NCBI GenBank assembly: GCA_026261815.1
Contig: JAMPIT010000258.1
Location: forward strand, 10,097,501 to 10,161,500
DNA length: 64,000 nucleotides
Origin: Monarcha castaneiventris obscurior
Taxonomy: Eukaryota; Chordata; Aves; Passeriformes; Monarchidae
Reading direction: 5' to 3'
Shown piece after piece: positions 1-14,035 of this stretch (its first letter is position 1; every line of letters begins with the position of its first letter). The notes beneath the pieces were generated by a model. The model made no database searches. It had not been told where the DNA came from and saw nothing but the letters and a program-made list of their open reading frames with translations. Made by a program: the position numbers and the translations under genes.

Positions 1-1373
1 TTCAACCCCTCCAGCTTGACCCTTGCACCATGCAGCTGTTCTTTTGGGACCCGCATTCCCATATAGCAGCTTTCTGGACTCAGGAAAGAATTGCACCATC
101 CTGCTTTTACTCAGTCCTCTTTTTCAGAGTTGTTAGATGCTGTGGGCTCTTTAAGACCTCTGCCCCAGCACTTCAGCAAGTTTCTCTTTCACTCTGTTAA
201 GTCAGTGGGTGGCCTGGAGGTGCAGAGCTACGCCCGCTGCCGCTGGAGAGCCATGTCCCCTCTGCCCTGCTGCAGTGGGTGCAGCGGGCTGGGAGCTCCC
301 TGTCAGCTCAGTCATGCCTCTCACTGATGCCTTGCAGTGTCCAGAGACAGGCTTTCTTGGAGCTCGGAGCTCCTGCACCCACTGGGAGCAGGACTGGTGG
401 GATTTCAAGGACTTGCAACAGGTCAGAGCCATATCTGCCTGTGCACTGGGGAAGCACCCTGGCATCATCCATCTGTATCACCTCCAGCATCTCCCAGCTT
501 CCAGGGAAGGAAATACCAGTTGATCTAAATCCAAAACATCATGGATTTGTATTCAGGAAGATGAACCTACCCCAAGGAGGATGAGGGGATATGAAGCCAT
601 TTAATAGGAGAGACCTAAAGGGAAAAACTGAGCCATGCCGGGCCATGACAAAAATACCTCCAGTTGCTGGATTCAGGCTGCCAGCAAAAGACTCTTTCCT
701 CACCAAGGAGCCCTTCCTCCTTCCAACAGAGCAGGAGCCTGGCACCCCAAGAGCCATGACTTATCTGTGAGGTGTGATGGTGCTACTGGAAGCAGGAAAA
801 TTAGAACCAACTTCTATTGCCAGAAGAAATCTCCATCAACTTCCACAAGAAGCAAGCTCTGAAGAACGAGTGAGACTCTGGCTCTTGGGACCACAGGAGT
901 TACACACAGGACTTCTCCAACCCTCCGTACATCACTCAGGGAAATGCAGTATCTGGCAGTGGGAGCTGAGAATACAGGAAGGAGCAGTTTGCTGAAAATA
1001 CAGACGCAAAAAGCTGTTCGGGCAGGCAGTGCCAAGTCTCATTCTTCATGTAAGAGAGCTCCCTCTAGGTCAAACACTCGGGTATTTCAGAGCCATCGCT
1101 CGTTTGGGAGCCCATGCTCGGCCCCGGTTCCTCTCTCTGGAGTAGTGCCCGTCAGTCAGGAAATCCACAGGCACCCCAGAAAATCTGGGGTTTGCTTTCC
1201 CCTCACAACCTGACCTTGCTGCTGCGGGCACCAGCCGCCCATGCTCTGCATGTGATGTGCACATATGTGTGACATGTGCCTTTGCATGTGCCCGGAGCCA
1301 CCGGTCATGGGAACCTCACCCACAGCGACTCTGACCCCTGGATGTATTTAAAACACACTGAGATGTGGCACTT

Positions 1374-1485
1374 GGGGACATACTTTAGTGGTGGATGTGG
1401 CATTGCTGAGTAAATTGTTCAACTCGATGATCTTATAGGTTTTTTTCCAACCTAAGTGATTCTGTGACTCCGTGATTCCGATATG
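1374..1485 (+). mobile_element. CR1 LINE 3' end
   Basis: The segment contains the characteristic avian CR1 tail: an ACTCGATGATCTTA block, then a run of T, then TTCCAACCTAAGTGATTCTG, ending in degenerate eight-base ATTCTGTG-type repeats. The orientation is forward. Only about 110 bases of 3' end are recognisable, which is normal because CR1 copies are 5'-truncated. It lies in RNF220 intron 2, antisense to that gene. The boundaries are approximate. Confidence 0.85.
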
Positions 1486-4400
1486 TTCAGCTGGAGCTAC
1501 ACCAGGGAAGGAGCCAACCCGTAATTTCTCCAGCCCCAAACCCAATCTTTACCCTGCTTTGAAACACTGATGAATTATTCCACAATCCGATGAGCAGGGG
1601 GAGTTCAGAAGAGGTTTTTAAATTCACAGAGCTAGAAAAATCAGATGGAAAAGACTTAATGCAGGAAAATGCAGGACTGTTCCCCGCAGTGGGATCCCAG
1701 GAGCTTTGCACAAACTAGTTTTAAGCCTTCAAGTCTTTAATACAACTTCCTGTTTTATTTTTCTTTTACCTAGACTGGTACTTACTAATAAATATGCAGC
1801 TGGCTGTATACAGAACAGCAGGTAGCTCCCATTTACAGCTGTATATAACTGACTGCAGCATTCAACTCCCTCACTCTGCTATGCAGTATAATACTCACAA
1901 TAAAACACACACCGTATTTGCAACTGTGTTCATGCTACTATTCTGGTACGTGACACACATTAAGAAACATATTCAGAACATAGAAAAGAATTTACCATTT
2001 ACATAAAAAAGATGCACTGGGATTTTCAATAAGTTCCAGCATAATACAGTATCATTTTTATATCTTGTCTGCTCCCTTGGTCTTGCTGATTTAATACATC
2101 TTTTCTCTTTATAACCATAAACCTATACATTGTACGTATAGATTTTCTTAAGCATAATATATGGTGTCACTGTGTATTTATAAAACTTTGCCATAGAAAT
2201 GTAACAATTGTCAGAATGACTTAATCCAAGGACCATCCAGGCCAATATCCTGCCTGCAACAGTTTTTTCCATTAAGATGGATTAGGCAGACAATACAGTT
2301 TACTACAACCTAGTTTTATAAGCACGTTAGTGATAATACTGCTGGCTTGTGTGTAAATGGTTATAGAGCACAGAGTGCAGAGAAACAGCATCATCTCTAC
2401 AGGGCAGGGAGGGAAACTGAGGCAGGGGATATGAAGATTTTTCAGACGTATACAGAGATACTATGTTTACATATATAAAAAAACTTGATGGAGATTATAT
2501 ATAACAAGGAGCTGTCTAGAGCCCCAAATAGCAGCACCACCCACTCCAGCCCTTGCATCCCACCATGTGTCCCTGGCTGGCACCAAAAGAAGGGCCACAA
2601 GCCTGGGGGATGTTGACCTGGGAAGAGTTAATGGTGGAGGTCTCAAATCCAAGCGCTGCAGGTGTCTGCTTTTAATTCTTTGCTGCTCTTCTCCCAAACA
2701 GCCCAAGGATTTCCACCCTCCCTCTTTCTCCTTTACAAATGAGTGTTTAACATAAGAAGAGAGGCAAGAGGAGCCAGGGCAGCCGGGAGATCTCCTACAG
2801 CCCTTTCTAGGCAACCTGAGCAGGCTGGAAAAGGCAGCTGGCTGGAGCCCAGCGAGAGAGCAGGGACCATGGGACGAGTCTTCTCACATCTGGTTAAGTA
2901 CTGCTAAACCCTCCGACGAGCTGCCTAATTATTACAACACTTCTGCCGAAAAATTAATGTGCTTGGCCGTCTGCACTGGGGCAGAAAGGGTAGGAAAGCA
3001 GCTGTCAGGATGCAGGCAGCAATGGGAGCACCAAGCAAAGAGGTTTGTGGCACGAGAGCACAAGAGAAGGGCAGGGAAGCTCTGCCTGCAGGGACCCTGC
3101 TGGGAAAACAGCCTCCTCCCTGCTTTTTTTTGCTGCATGGCCCCCAGGAGAGGACAATGCCAATAGAGTTGTTAATCTAGCAAGAACAGCCCTTGCAAAG
3201 AGCTCAACAGTGATGCCCTGCCTACCAAAATCAACAGAACGACCTGCCAGCAGCCCAAAACATAGATAATCATCCCAAGGACCCAACAGCAGGGCCGGGA
3301 ACAAGACCCAGGACACTGAGGTCCCTTCTTCCTTGCCCCTGCTCACTTTTCCATCTTGCTGAGCCCTCATTTCAGTAACTTCCAGAAAATCCAAGTGTGG
3401 CATTTTATTTCTGTAGGTCTCTGTAAGTGCTGTAGGTACAGTACCACCGAGGCAGCATCATTCATTTGTGCATCTCTGTGCCATAACCCGTTAAAAAAGG
3501 CTGCAGAGAAGACACCAGGGTCCTGCTCCCCCACCTCAGCTGTCTCTGTGTCAGATTAGTGGGTAAGCCTCTTTCTGCTACAGCCGTGGTGGGTTTAATC
3601 TCCCTCCCTAGACAAAAAGGTGGGCTTATTTCCCAAGAGGTGTCCAAGTACACCCAGAGAGCTCAGTGAAGGCAGAAGCCTGCTGGGTGCCTTTTACCCA
3701 CAGACATTTGATGAAATTAATGACACAAAAGTAAGTATAAAGGCTAAGACAAATAGAACTGGCAACAACTTGAACCTTTGGCCTGTCCTTTGAAAGTCTC
3801 TGGCAAGTCTCAAATCTTCTTGATCTGCTCACTAAAAGGATGACTGTCCCACAATTATTTTCCAAGCATTTGTTGGCAAGTTGTAGGAGGAAAAAGGCAT
3901 TTCACTGAAGCTGTTAGTACAAAAGCTCAGCTCCAGCCAGGGCCCTGGACTCCACTTCAAATTATAATATTTTAAGTACCTGAAAATAAATATTTTGTCA
4001 GCTGCTGAGAATTAAGAAGTAGCTTCGACCTTTCAGAGAGGGGAACCCTGCAGAGAGCGGCGAGGCTCAGAGAGTTAGTTGCAAAACAAGCTCTGCCCGA
4101 GCCATTCAACCTGTCTAGCACACACACAGCCTCCCCTCCCATACTCCCAGCTCCCTGCAAGCTGCCCAGAGCCACTGGGGCACGGCAGGCTCTCCTGCAC
4201 CCAGCAGCTCCTTCCCAGCCAGGAAACATGCTGACAACAGGGACTGGAGCAGCACTTTACTATAAACTGGGTACCACAAGTAAATTGAGCATCCCCGAGA
4301 TGGCAACAGCAGAGTCACCAGTCCACTCTCCTGTTGCTCACTGGTGCTGTTGTGTCATATTGTACCACTCACAGACCTCGGAATTTTGAACACAAGGATT

Positions 4401-5103
4401 AAAAATATTCACTTTTGTTTTGTAAAATCTGACTATGACCAAGCACCTGGGTAGATGTACCCATCACCCTGTCACCCCATCACCTCTCAGACCTCTGAGC
4501 CACAGTGAGCACTGCTCCTACTCCGGCAATGGCAAAAGGAACCTGCACAAAGCAGGAGATCTCTGTTTTTCCAGCAGAGCTCAAGGAGTTAAATCTCTCT
4601 CCCTTCCCCCCATCTTTCTGCCTTTGGCCTTTAGATCAGCCCTGGTTGCCAATGAGGACTCATCGAAACACCACCAGGCTGGGCCTGTCAGGAAGGAAAC
4701 CAGCGCGTCCAGAGTTTTGTTGTTCTAAAGACTTTTTTTTAAATTTTATTTTACTGCTCAGGAAGGAAGCCAGAGCTTGCGCTTCACTCCAAGAATGTTG
4801 ATTACTCATCCTTCCCTGCATTATTTCTTTTATCTCTCACTTTTATCTACCTTACTCCAAATTCTTTCCCCAAATTCTTTCTCTACCATTCCTAGCCACC
4901 AATTTCAGCTGTTCACCCAAGTTTCATTAAAAAAAAATATTTGGCAACTGTTTCCTCAGAAAAAAAATCCCATTTGTCATGTTTATTAAACAAGCCTCCA
5001 TCCCTCCCCCTACGCAGCCTTTTCAATCCAGGCACCATGGTTATGACCAGTGCTCTAGGATCCGGGCACGTCCAAAACATGAACACAACCACCCTCAGCT
5101 GGA

Positions 5104-5170
5104 GAATATCATAATCCCTGTTTTAGAGACAGACGATGAGAAATTACTCTGCTTGTCCAAGGTCAATAGA
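5104..5170 (-). mobile_element. MIR-like SINE relic
   Basis: The order 'ataatccctgttttagagac', a GATGAGAAA block, then CTTGTCCAAGGTCA follows the reverse complement of the MIR core (CCCATTTTACAGATGAGGAAACT, then CTTGCCCAAGGTCA). The copy is strongly diverged. Assignment rests on the order of short blocks remembered from the consensus, not on an alignment. Confidence 0.45.
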
Positions 5171-6647
5171 GTCCACAGCACCAGCACAACCTATGCTCAG
5201 GGCTTTGCCCAGGCAGCCCTTCCCTCTTCCTGCTCCGCATGGCTGCGAGGATTAGGCACGCTCAGCTCTGCCAATAAATGTGTTCTTCATCTTCAACACC
5301 CCCCCACCACTCAAGCTAGAAACAAGCAACACAAGTAAAAGAATAGGTATGTGACGAGTTGATGACACATTTCCTTAGATGCAGAAAAATGTGGGTCCTG
5401 GATCACCCAAATGTCAGTGAGCCACCTGAGTACATAGCAGAGAGACTATCAGCAAGTGGTGTCTAACTGCCTTCTCCTCCCAGGCTCTGCAAAATCCATC
5501 ACACCACCCAGGGGTTTCCTTTTCTTCTTTGCCCAGGTGCAGCTAACAACCCAGACACAACTGGCAACATCTGGGAGAACACACACACAGATGTTTCTCA
5601 TTGACATCATAACCTTCCCCAGCCTTCACCAGCACGTGCCCACGCCCCAAGCTGGGCGCCCAGGTGGGAGATACACACTGGGTCCTCACAGTGTTCCTGA
5701 AGAGATGACCACAGGTGAAGCTTTTTTTTTGTTTTGTTTAAGGTTCTTTCTTCCTTGAGATGTGCCATAAACCGGGGGGCTGATCCGGACCACACCATAC
5801 ACAGCTCCCCCAGGCTCCTAGACCCACGACATCTCTGTTACACACGAGTGAGGCCAATGCAAGTTCTCTCTGCCCAGCTCTGTCTTGCTCTAATACAATC
5901 CTCCCCTGTTTCCACAGTTAACGCATTGTTTTCATTTTAAGAGGGGAAAATAACGAGATGGTGGGAACATTACTTCTAGCTAGTGGAGACAGAGGTCTGC
6001 AGACTTTCATGGCTTACTTTTTCCAGTATATCCTAATCCTGATCCAAATATCATCATACTTATTTCAGTCCTGGACCAAATGTGGGACTGGACACAACAC
6101 ATTGGCCAAATTAAGACAGAAATAACTTGTAGCATTTTTCTACTTCACACTCTCTCAAACACCTCTTGCTGACATGTAATTTCTGGTCTGTAGACACCCT
6201 GCTTCCCACACTACTGAATGTTTCAGTGCCTTCAATACAGCTTTCCTGAACACATTAGCCCCAAATCTTGAGTGAAGGCAAGCTGCCCATCACCTCCCCT
6301 CTTCTGTAATCAGCTCTTTTGGAGAAACACTTTTGTGCATGAACCCAAATATGCAGAAAGGAAGGAGCAGCGCAGACGGCAGCAACCAGTCCCCAGGAGC
6401 AGAGCAGGCAGCAGCAATGCCAGCTGTCCTGTACAGGCTGTATGCTGAGCAAAGTGCAAATCTGAGGGCAAAGAAGCAGGGTTGTAAGAGTTTGGCTGCC
6501 CATTCTCCCCTTCTCTCATCTAAGGGGCACCTCCTGATGTATGAATCCACTCAGGCTGGCAACTTTTTGATTGTAACCATTAAGTTCCCCTGCTCCTGCT
6601 CAGCACAGGGTTATCCAGGTCACTGATTGCTCCTTCATCTCCCCAGC

Positions 6648-6666
6648 AAAAAAAAAAAAAAAAAAA
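6648..6666 (+). repeat. A19 homopolymer
   Basis: This is an uninterrupted run of 19 adenines within RNF220 intron 2. No retroposon body is recognised immediately upstream, so it is annotated only as a simple repeat. Confidence 0.9.
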
Positions 6667-9600
6667 GCCAGCGGTCAAGCTGCCTCCTCAGGGAGGCTGA
6701 AGACAAGTGCTCCGGAGGTAAAAGCTGTCACCCTGGCTAAGGACTTTGCTAGAGGCTTATCTCTCACCTATAGTGCTGGAAATATGAAGTGAGGCTGGTT
6801 TGCAATCAGAAGAATAAACAAGGGAAGGAAGTGAGCTTCTGCGGCCCCCCTGATGGTGCTGCAGAGTTTGGATCCCTCTGACCTGCACTGATATCCAACT
6901 CCCGGGATTTCCACCCATCCACAGCCATCGTGAGATGGACCTTGCGAGATTCCCCACACTGCAAACGGTGACAAGGAGACAAGGTTCCCTCTAGCCTGCG
7001 TGGGCCAAAGGTTGGGCTGGGTGCAGGGCAGCTCTGCTGCAGCACGGCCAGGCCACCCTGATAAGGCTTTCACTTACCCAGCCAGAGGTGGAGCACCCAG
7101 GGTGCCATTCACCCTCCTCCTCTCTCACTCACAAACACCCTCACATCACCTCCTGAACAACATGGGGGCTCACATGGGGCCTCCGGTAGGGAATTTTGTG
7201 GAGCATCCCCCTGAACAGCCAGGCTGGAGAGCAAGGCAGAGCTGTGATCTGGTACCAGGTCTCTTCCCATCCCTGCACAGCTGCCAAAGCAGGCTCTCTG
7301 CTGTGAGGGATGACTATCCTATGACTCCTGATAGCAAGGGATGCTACAGGACAGACAATTCCACATTCTAAATGGCTTTGCAAGTTGTTTCCTAAAGCAC
7401 AGGGAAACAATATAAAAATCAGATGAAAAGGTTGAGTCATTTTTAATTAAAAACACCTTAATTTAAATCAAAGTGGCAAAAATCCCAGTAGAAAGAAATG
7501 GGTCCTTCAGGGCAGTGCCCTTTTACTTGTTGCTCTGTTTACAAAACCAATTGCTTTTGGGCAGGCTGTCACAGGGAGCCTTCACCCCAGCTGCTTGTCC
7601 CAGTGCCTTCTGATTTAGTTTTCATACAAGTGCCAGGAGGCATTCACCTGCCTCCCAAAGAATGAGCCCGTGCTCAGGGAGCCAGCTGTGCCAGCCGTGC
7701 CAGCCCAGCAGCTGCAGCTGGATGTGTCCTGCCAGCCTCACCCTGTCCAGGACTGGGGCACTGCACATCTAGAAAGCCCAGGTAACGCTGAAGGATTGCA
7801 CATGTGCAAAAGCTCTTGGGTCCTCCTAAATTGAAAATTTAATGTGGTTATTCTGGTGAGAGACGGTTCTTAAGAATCAGTGCTGCTGGGGGATGCCAAG
7901 GACACAGTTTCCAGCTCTTCCTTTTAGGGGTATCCAGAGACACTTGGTGCCTTCCTTTTCCCACTTCAGAGCAGTCCAGGATTCACAAGAAAAAGCACAA
8001 AACACATTCTTGCTCTGCAGTTCAGTGAGAAAGCTGTTCTCAGCCTGAAGCCAGCAAACAAGGAAGATTTTAAAAGCAATACTGATTAGAAACTATGCTC
8101 CAAATGAGGAAAAACACGAGGGAAGCATCCCACATCTGAACTCCACAAGCAGTTTTGCTGTCACCAGGACTCCCTCCCGTGTTATCTGCATTTAAGATAA
8201 TAAATCTCTCCTTGCCTTGCTCCTCCCCAACATTGTTTTTCCCCCTCTCCTGTTGCTCAGGGCACTGCTGCAATTCAAGACACCAGCAAACGGTCGAAGG
8301 AGAGAAGAAAGTGATGGCTAAGAAGAACTCCCAGCTTATCACAACCACCCTCATGTTTTTAAAAGACAGAACAAAGAAGAAATGGGCAGATACAGATAGT
8401 ACCAAACCCAGCAGTACTTCTTTAGCCAGAGCTTTCCTCGACTTGAGGGCTGGGTCCCAGAGAATAGCTGCCAAACTGGCCAGCAAATACCCAATACCTG
8501 ACCAACAACAGGAAAATAATTCAGTTGTAAAAAAACCTGAATTCAGGGTGACAAATTTGTCCCAAATGTCTGACAACCATGAGCTTCTATACTCAGGCCA
8601 GCAAAGCCAGGCAGGCAAACAGCAATGTTGCATGAAAGGGGAGAAAGTCACAGCTTACATGTGTAGATCTACAAAGCTGCACATGCCCTTTTTCAGAGGA
8701 TACTGTATAGGAATCCAATCCTGTATTAGATTTCCCAAATAGAAATCTATTATTTCTGAAGAATTTCAATTGCTCTGCATAGCTGAAAAATGTCCTCAAA
8801 AGTCCCCAAATCTGCTGTTCCGCCCTGAGGAAGAGAGGTGAAACATTCACAGGCTATCAAGCACATTGACATGATAGAAGACCACCAGTGACATGAACCA
8901 CAGGATAAAAATTGTCACAATTTGCTATCAATGACTGCTTTTCTTGGAATATGGCATTAAAAGGAAACAACTTTGTTCCCACTATGAATTTGCATTAGAA
9001 ATCCATAATAAAAATAAAGCTTAATATTATACAAATGGGTACAGTTCTCTATAGTGCTCCTGATGCAGATTAAGGTTAGACAGATTTTAGATGACAGTTA
9101 TTTACCTCGGTCTAGCACCATGTATGCACAAAAAGAATTTATTTTATAGCTGCAGATATTAGCCAGAAAAAAAGAGATGAGAGGAAATCTTACAGTCTCA
9201 CGTAAAATATAATTATGTCTGTTTTCTACTCCTTGGAAGGCAAACAAAGAGAAAAAAATGAATCTGCTGCTAGCATTTAATGGGACTTGTCTAAATGATA
9301 TCAAACAAATAACAACCAGCAGCGATTCACAAACACCTCCACTTCTGTTTTTTTTTCATTGGGGAATTCCAGAAACATTAAGACCTTGTTGCCTTGAACA
9401 CTTTCACTCCTACAGAGCAGGATTAGGCCCATGCCTGAGTATGTCTCTTTCTGTCAAGACCTTCAAAATATCAAGGAAAGAAAAATAAATCACAGAGGCA
9501 CTAATGCTTATTCTCTCCCTCCTGAAATGTTCGCCTTCCCCCCTGCTTCTCCCAATTCCTTACGCAATCACCACCAATCAACCAGGAAACTGTTGCTAAC

Positions 9601-9771
9601 TCTTGAATTTTGCAAGTTAGCAAGTAAAATAATAAAACAATGTTTTAACTGTCAGAGATCCTGGCTCACAAAGTGCACTTTGGTCATTTCCTTTAATAAC
9701 TGTAGTTTAGTAGTAATGATTTATAATAGTTCATAATATTCTACTAACTGTACTATATTAATAATACTAAT

Positions 9772-9900
9772 ACTTTGCCCTTGCCTAGTGTCTTCTGTCA
9801 GAAGATATCAAAGCGGCACACTCCGCTGTGAGGGAGGTATCACTGCTCCCCCGTTAGGGATTGGGAAACCGTGACTCCAAGCCATGCCCGAGGTCAGGAT
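9772..9900 (-). mobile_element. MIR-family SINE relic
   Basis: The segment runs in the order expected for the reverse complement of an amniote MIR. It starts with an ACTTTGCCCTTGCCTAGTG block and 'gatatcaaag'. Then come CTGTGAGGGAGGTATCACTG, a CCCCCGTTAGGGATTGGGAAAC block, and finally CATGCCCGAGGTCAGGATTC. The correspondence to the MIR core and its flank is continuous over about 130 bases, which makes this the best-preserved SINE in the window. Confidence 0.65.
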
Positions 9901-10389
9901 TCCCGATCCCCAGCACAGCACGGCAGCCGCCAAGTCTGCCTGCACTTCTCCTGCCGCAATCCTCTGACAGCAGGCGAGTCTGATCGATGGGGCTGAAGAT
10001 TTAATGTGATTCATTCCTTCTCGAAAAGCAAGGTTTGGCCAGTGGTTTGGAGGCCGTGGTTTTGATGGGAAATACCGAGCAAGGTGGGGGGGTTTCCCTG
10101 CAATTGTAGAGTAAGTAGCCTCCTGCCAGCATCCAGGCGCACAGGGCAAAAGAGGAGCGATCAATGTTTACTGCGTCCGTGCCCATCTCTCCAGCAGGAG
10201 ATGGATAAATATAACATTTCGGTGTTGCTCAGCACTCCGAGGACAGTGGTTACAAGCCCTGACACTAGCTCCCGGGGCATCCAAAAAGGAAGAGAGAGGA
10301 CACGAGGCATCTCTGGCATGGCAGAGATGACATGAAGGCTGGCCGGATGGCAGCGGCTGCACGGGGAAGCATTTTGGAGGAGAAAACAG

Positions 10390-10740
10390 CCCCAGCCCTC
10401 CCCCTCAAACGATCAATTAAAAGCCATCCTTCTGCCGAGAGCGGGCGAGGACAGCAAATGAGGGCTGCGAGGAGCAGCGCCCGGCCGGGCTCTGCATGAC
10501 AATTGATGGGAAGGGGAGGCCGGGGGAGGCAACCCTATCCCTCCTCTCACCATGGTGATTAGGTATTCCGAGTGCGCCAGATAGCCCCAAATAACAGAAA
10601 GAGAAATATAAACTGGAGACCGGCAGATCCAAGGGAGGCCAGATGGCCCCGCAGCCGGCAGGGGCTGCTCCCATCCAGCCCTTCCCCACTTTTAACTGTT
10701 CAAACATTTCTTTATCCCGACAAGACAATTAAGCTGAACA
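10390..10740. promoter_or_regulatory. Candidate conserved non-coding element
   Basis: This stretch of RNF220 intron 2 mixes AT-rich motif-like blocks (CGATCAATTAAAAGCC, TGACAATTGATGGG, GACAATTAAGC) with many retained CpG dinucleotides, and has no repeat character. Ordinary avian intron tends to lose CpG, so retention suggests constraint or low methylation. This is inferred from texture only; no cross-species comparison was possible. A role as an enhancer of RNF220 would be the natural hypothesis. Confidence 0.35.
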
Positions 10741-12918
10741 GCATGGAAAGGAGTCTCGGCAACAGTTTGCAGAGGGAGAGGGAAGGTTGTTGCCAGAAAA
10801 GCAGGAAAAGGAGGTGACTGCTGCATGCTCCAAGACCTCCCTCCCTCCATGCAGCACACTTTACTCCACGAGGATGGTGTGTATTTGGTGGAGCAACAGG
10901 GATGGATGCACGGCCATCATCCCTGCTACTGCTACTGCCCATCTGCCTGCCCAGCCCTTCCAAAATTCCACTGTTGCTTCTTCACTCCTACATCACACAG
11001 GGCACCGCACGACAGAAAGAAACAGTCCACTCAATTTATTTCATTATTTCACAAGCAGAGTTAAGCTTGCAATTTCCCATGGTCATGGCTGATTATCGTT
11101 AACAACAAAGCATCGCTTCATGTTAGACCCCAAATTTTACCAGCCTTGGAAGTGGTGCATCCCAGCGGGAAGAGTTGTGAGCAATGGATGTGTGCACACA
11201 TGCATTCCCCCTCCAATCTATTGTTCCACCACAAAAAAACCCCTTCTTCCCCCCAGTACATGTACATAGACACACACGGCTCTCTACACAGGTCATAACA
11301 TAAATCCCAACACACACATCTGAGCGGGTGGGTGACAGCACAGACAGCCCTCGATCTGATTTCCAAAGCACCACGTTATTCAGGAATTCATGCTGTGGTC
11401 ATCATAGCCCTGATGTCCATCAACTGAAGTGCAATTTACATTTGATCAATAACAAACAAGTTGTTTCAAAAGGAAAACTAACTGCATGCTAGAGATGTTC
11501 TTTAAATACCCAAAGTGGAACAAATAAACCCCGAAGAGCTCACGAGTACATCACACAACTTCTCCAGCAGGAAAGAAACCAGCTGCAGCACAAACTGTGT
11601 CCAAGGTGAAATATGATTATCAAAAATAGTAATAATCAAAATAATGTTAATAGAATCACTCCTACTACACTCAGCAGACCCAAGGGAAGAGCAAGGATCC
11701 CAGCCTGCTCCCAACTCAAATGTTCATCCCCTGGACACAGCAGGAGCTGGGCAAGAGCCACCAGCAGGAGCAGGGAAACAGACTTGGAGAGCCAGACTCT
11801 GGCCAGAGGATGGAAACTGAATCAGTGACCAGGATGTAAAGGATCACCTTCACACATTGGTCTGTGCTCAAGAAGTCACAGACAACACGTGATGGAGACC
11901 AAGCAGCAGACAGTAATGGGAAACCATCTTCTGTGGTTCCAGGGAGGCTGGGGGCACGGGCAGCCCCACGGGGATGGCAGAGGTTTCTGCTCTGATAAGG
12001 TCCAGCTCTTTGCCAGGAGGTCCCACCTTCAGCACCGACCTCTGCCTGTCACTTTGTGAGAAAGCAATGCCACAGGAACTGGGTACAGAAGGACACTGAG
12101 ACAGATTTTATTAGAAGTAAAAAAGCCAGGAATCTTTCTTTTTTTCCTCCTGATTTTAAAATAGGGCTATAGATCTCTTTTGCAGAAAGGAGCATGCCAT
12201 TTATTTCCACTCCTTCTAGGAATCTCAATTATTGTACGCTTATTAAAGCAAACCCATAAAATATGTCTTCCAGTGCCTTTAACACATGCTTTACAAGAAG
12301 CTCCTAAACTCTAACAAATGGCATTATTTTTCTCAGTAAGCATCTAAGGGAATGGGCCCATCCAGGGCACGGTATGTCTGCTTATCCCTGGAAAGGCTCC
12401 ACTTTTCCCCATGCTCCCTGCACATTCCATCGCTCCGGGTGTCCTGAATACTCACATTTTACAGCAAGGGACAACCAACCTAAATGCAGACATCTCAACC
12501 CAATTTGCTGATTAACAAAGAGTGCAGTCCCACCCAAAAGCACCCCAAAGATGCTGTCCCTTTGTGGGATGCAGGGTATGGGTCCAAGCAACACCCTGCT
12601 TTAAAGTAAGGAAAGGTTGATGTAAAAGGCTGAGAAACCTCTACTGCACAAACACATCTCTCACGGGGCCAGATGCTAATCTGAAATACACCAGCAAATA
12701 TCCCAAATAATTTTACTGAATTCTGCAAATTTCTTCCACTGGTGAAAACAGGCTCAGACTTTCCTCCCATGATACAGAGGACTAAGCATGCACCTTCCAA
12801 ACACTCCTCAATGTGAGAATGTCTCACTTTGATACTTCTTTTCTTACAAAGTCTTCCAAGCAAAAACCTATTTTTCAGGGAAATTAAAACTCTGTGATTA
12901 AATTTTATTTAGGAAAAA

Positions 12919-12932
12919 GGGGGGGGGGGGGG
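12919..12932 (+). repeat. G14 homopolymer
   Basis: Fourteen consecutive guanines follow AGGAAAAA in RNF220 intron 2. Such runs are uncommon, and the length is prone to sequencing error. It could nucleate a G-quadruplex with neighbouring guanines. Confidence 0.9.
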
Positions 12933-14035
12933 TGGAGTTTCTCCAGAAAATCACCCTTTAAGCTATGAGGTAAAATAAATATTTTAATGATCTATTCAGA
13001 AAAGGCTCCTGTGCAGTGGAACAGAATACTACGCAGGGCAAGCATAGTAATTCAGCTTCCCTGTAACACAAACCCTTTCAGCAATCTGAAAAATCCACCG
13101 AAACGGTGAAGCTCTGCAAACATGAAAAGCACCTGTTAGACATGGGAAGGTGTTGCTGATCTATGAAAATTTTACAATTTTTGCTTGCAGTTGTAGTAGA
13201 AAAGCCTAATTACATTTTTGCCTTGAAGCTACAGCCACCTACCTGCTCCATAAGGAGCACAAGCAGGCAGCTTTTACAAAGGGATATACATAACAGTTAC
13301 ACAAGGAATCCACAAAACTTCTCAGAGACAACAAACCTCCCAAAGTACACATTTCTACAGAAACTCCAAAAATATATCTGCAAATGTTAATGCAAAAGAG
13401 GATCACCATTCTATCTGCAAACTGTGATCTCTCGAATTCTTCACTTCAGAAGTTTCTCTTTCCTGATGGTCAGCATCAAAGACCATTAGGATCCTCTAAA
13501 AGCTCCACCACTCTCTCTCAGCCTCCAGCAAACACACCCATACGTGTGTATGCACACACCAAATAAACTCGCCATCTTAATGGAGCGAAGTTTCCATGGT
13601 GCAGTATCCATATGTGATGGGAATATGATACAGAGCCAACAGACATATTTAGTGTACATCATCCTGGTAGCTACAGAAGAATTTTAATGTCGATGAAGTA
13701 TCGGGGACGTTGCATTTGCTCAGCTCTACTGTGCAGAAAAGCACCTTAAAGAGATTTAACATGGTAACAAAAACAATACAACAAAACACCTTCCACTTCT
13801 GCCCAAGTTTTCCAAGCTGCCTGCAAAGTTTTTATTCTGCTTCCTTTCCCTGGCAAGTCCCCTGCCACGGCACTGGCAGCAGCACTGGCAGCCGGTGTCA
13901 ACCTGCCTGCATCTGTGCAAAGCCCTGCCTGCTCCCAGAAGGAGCGGAGCCGCGTTCGGCACACGCTCCTGGCAAAGGCAAGGCACAGCGATGGATGTGG
14001 ATGCGTCTGTCTGTCCACAGCTGTGCTCCATGTGG

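Noticed and set aside
8070..8742. Overlapping open frames of 193 and 195 codons on opposite strands in RNF220 intron 2.
   Set aside because: Neither resembles a known protein, no splice or promoter context supports them, and each is the other's shadow. They are probably chance openness.
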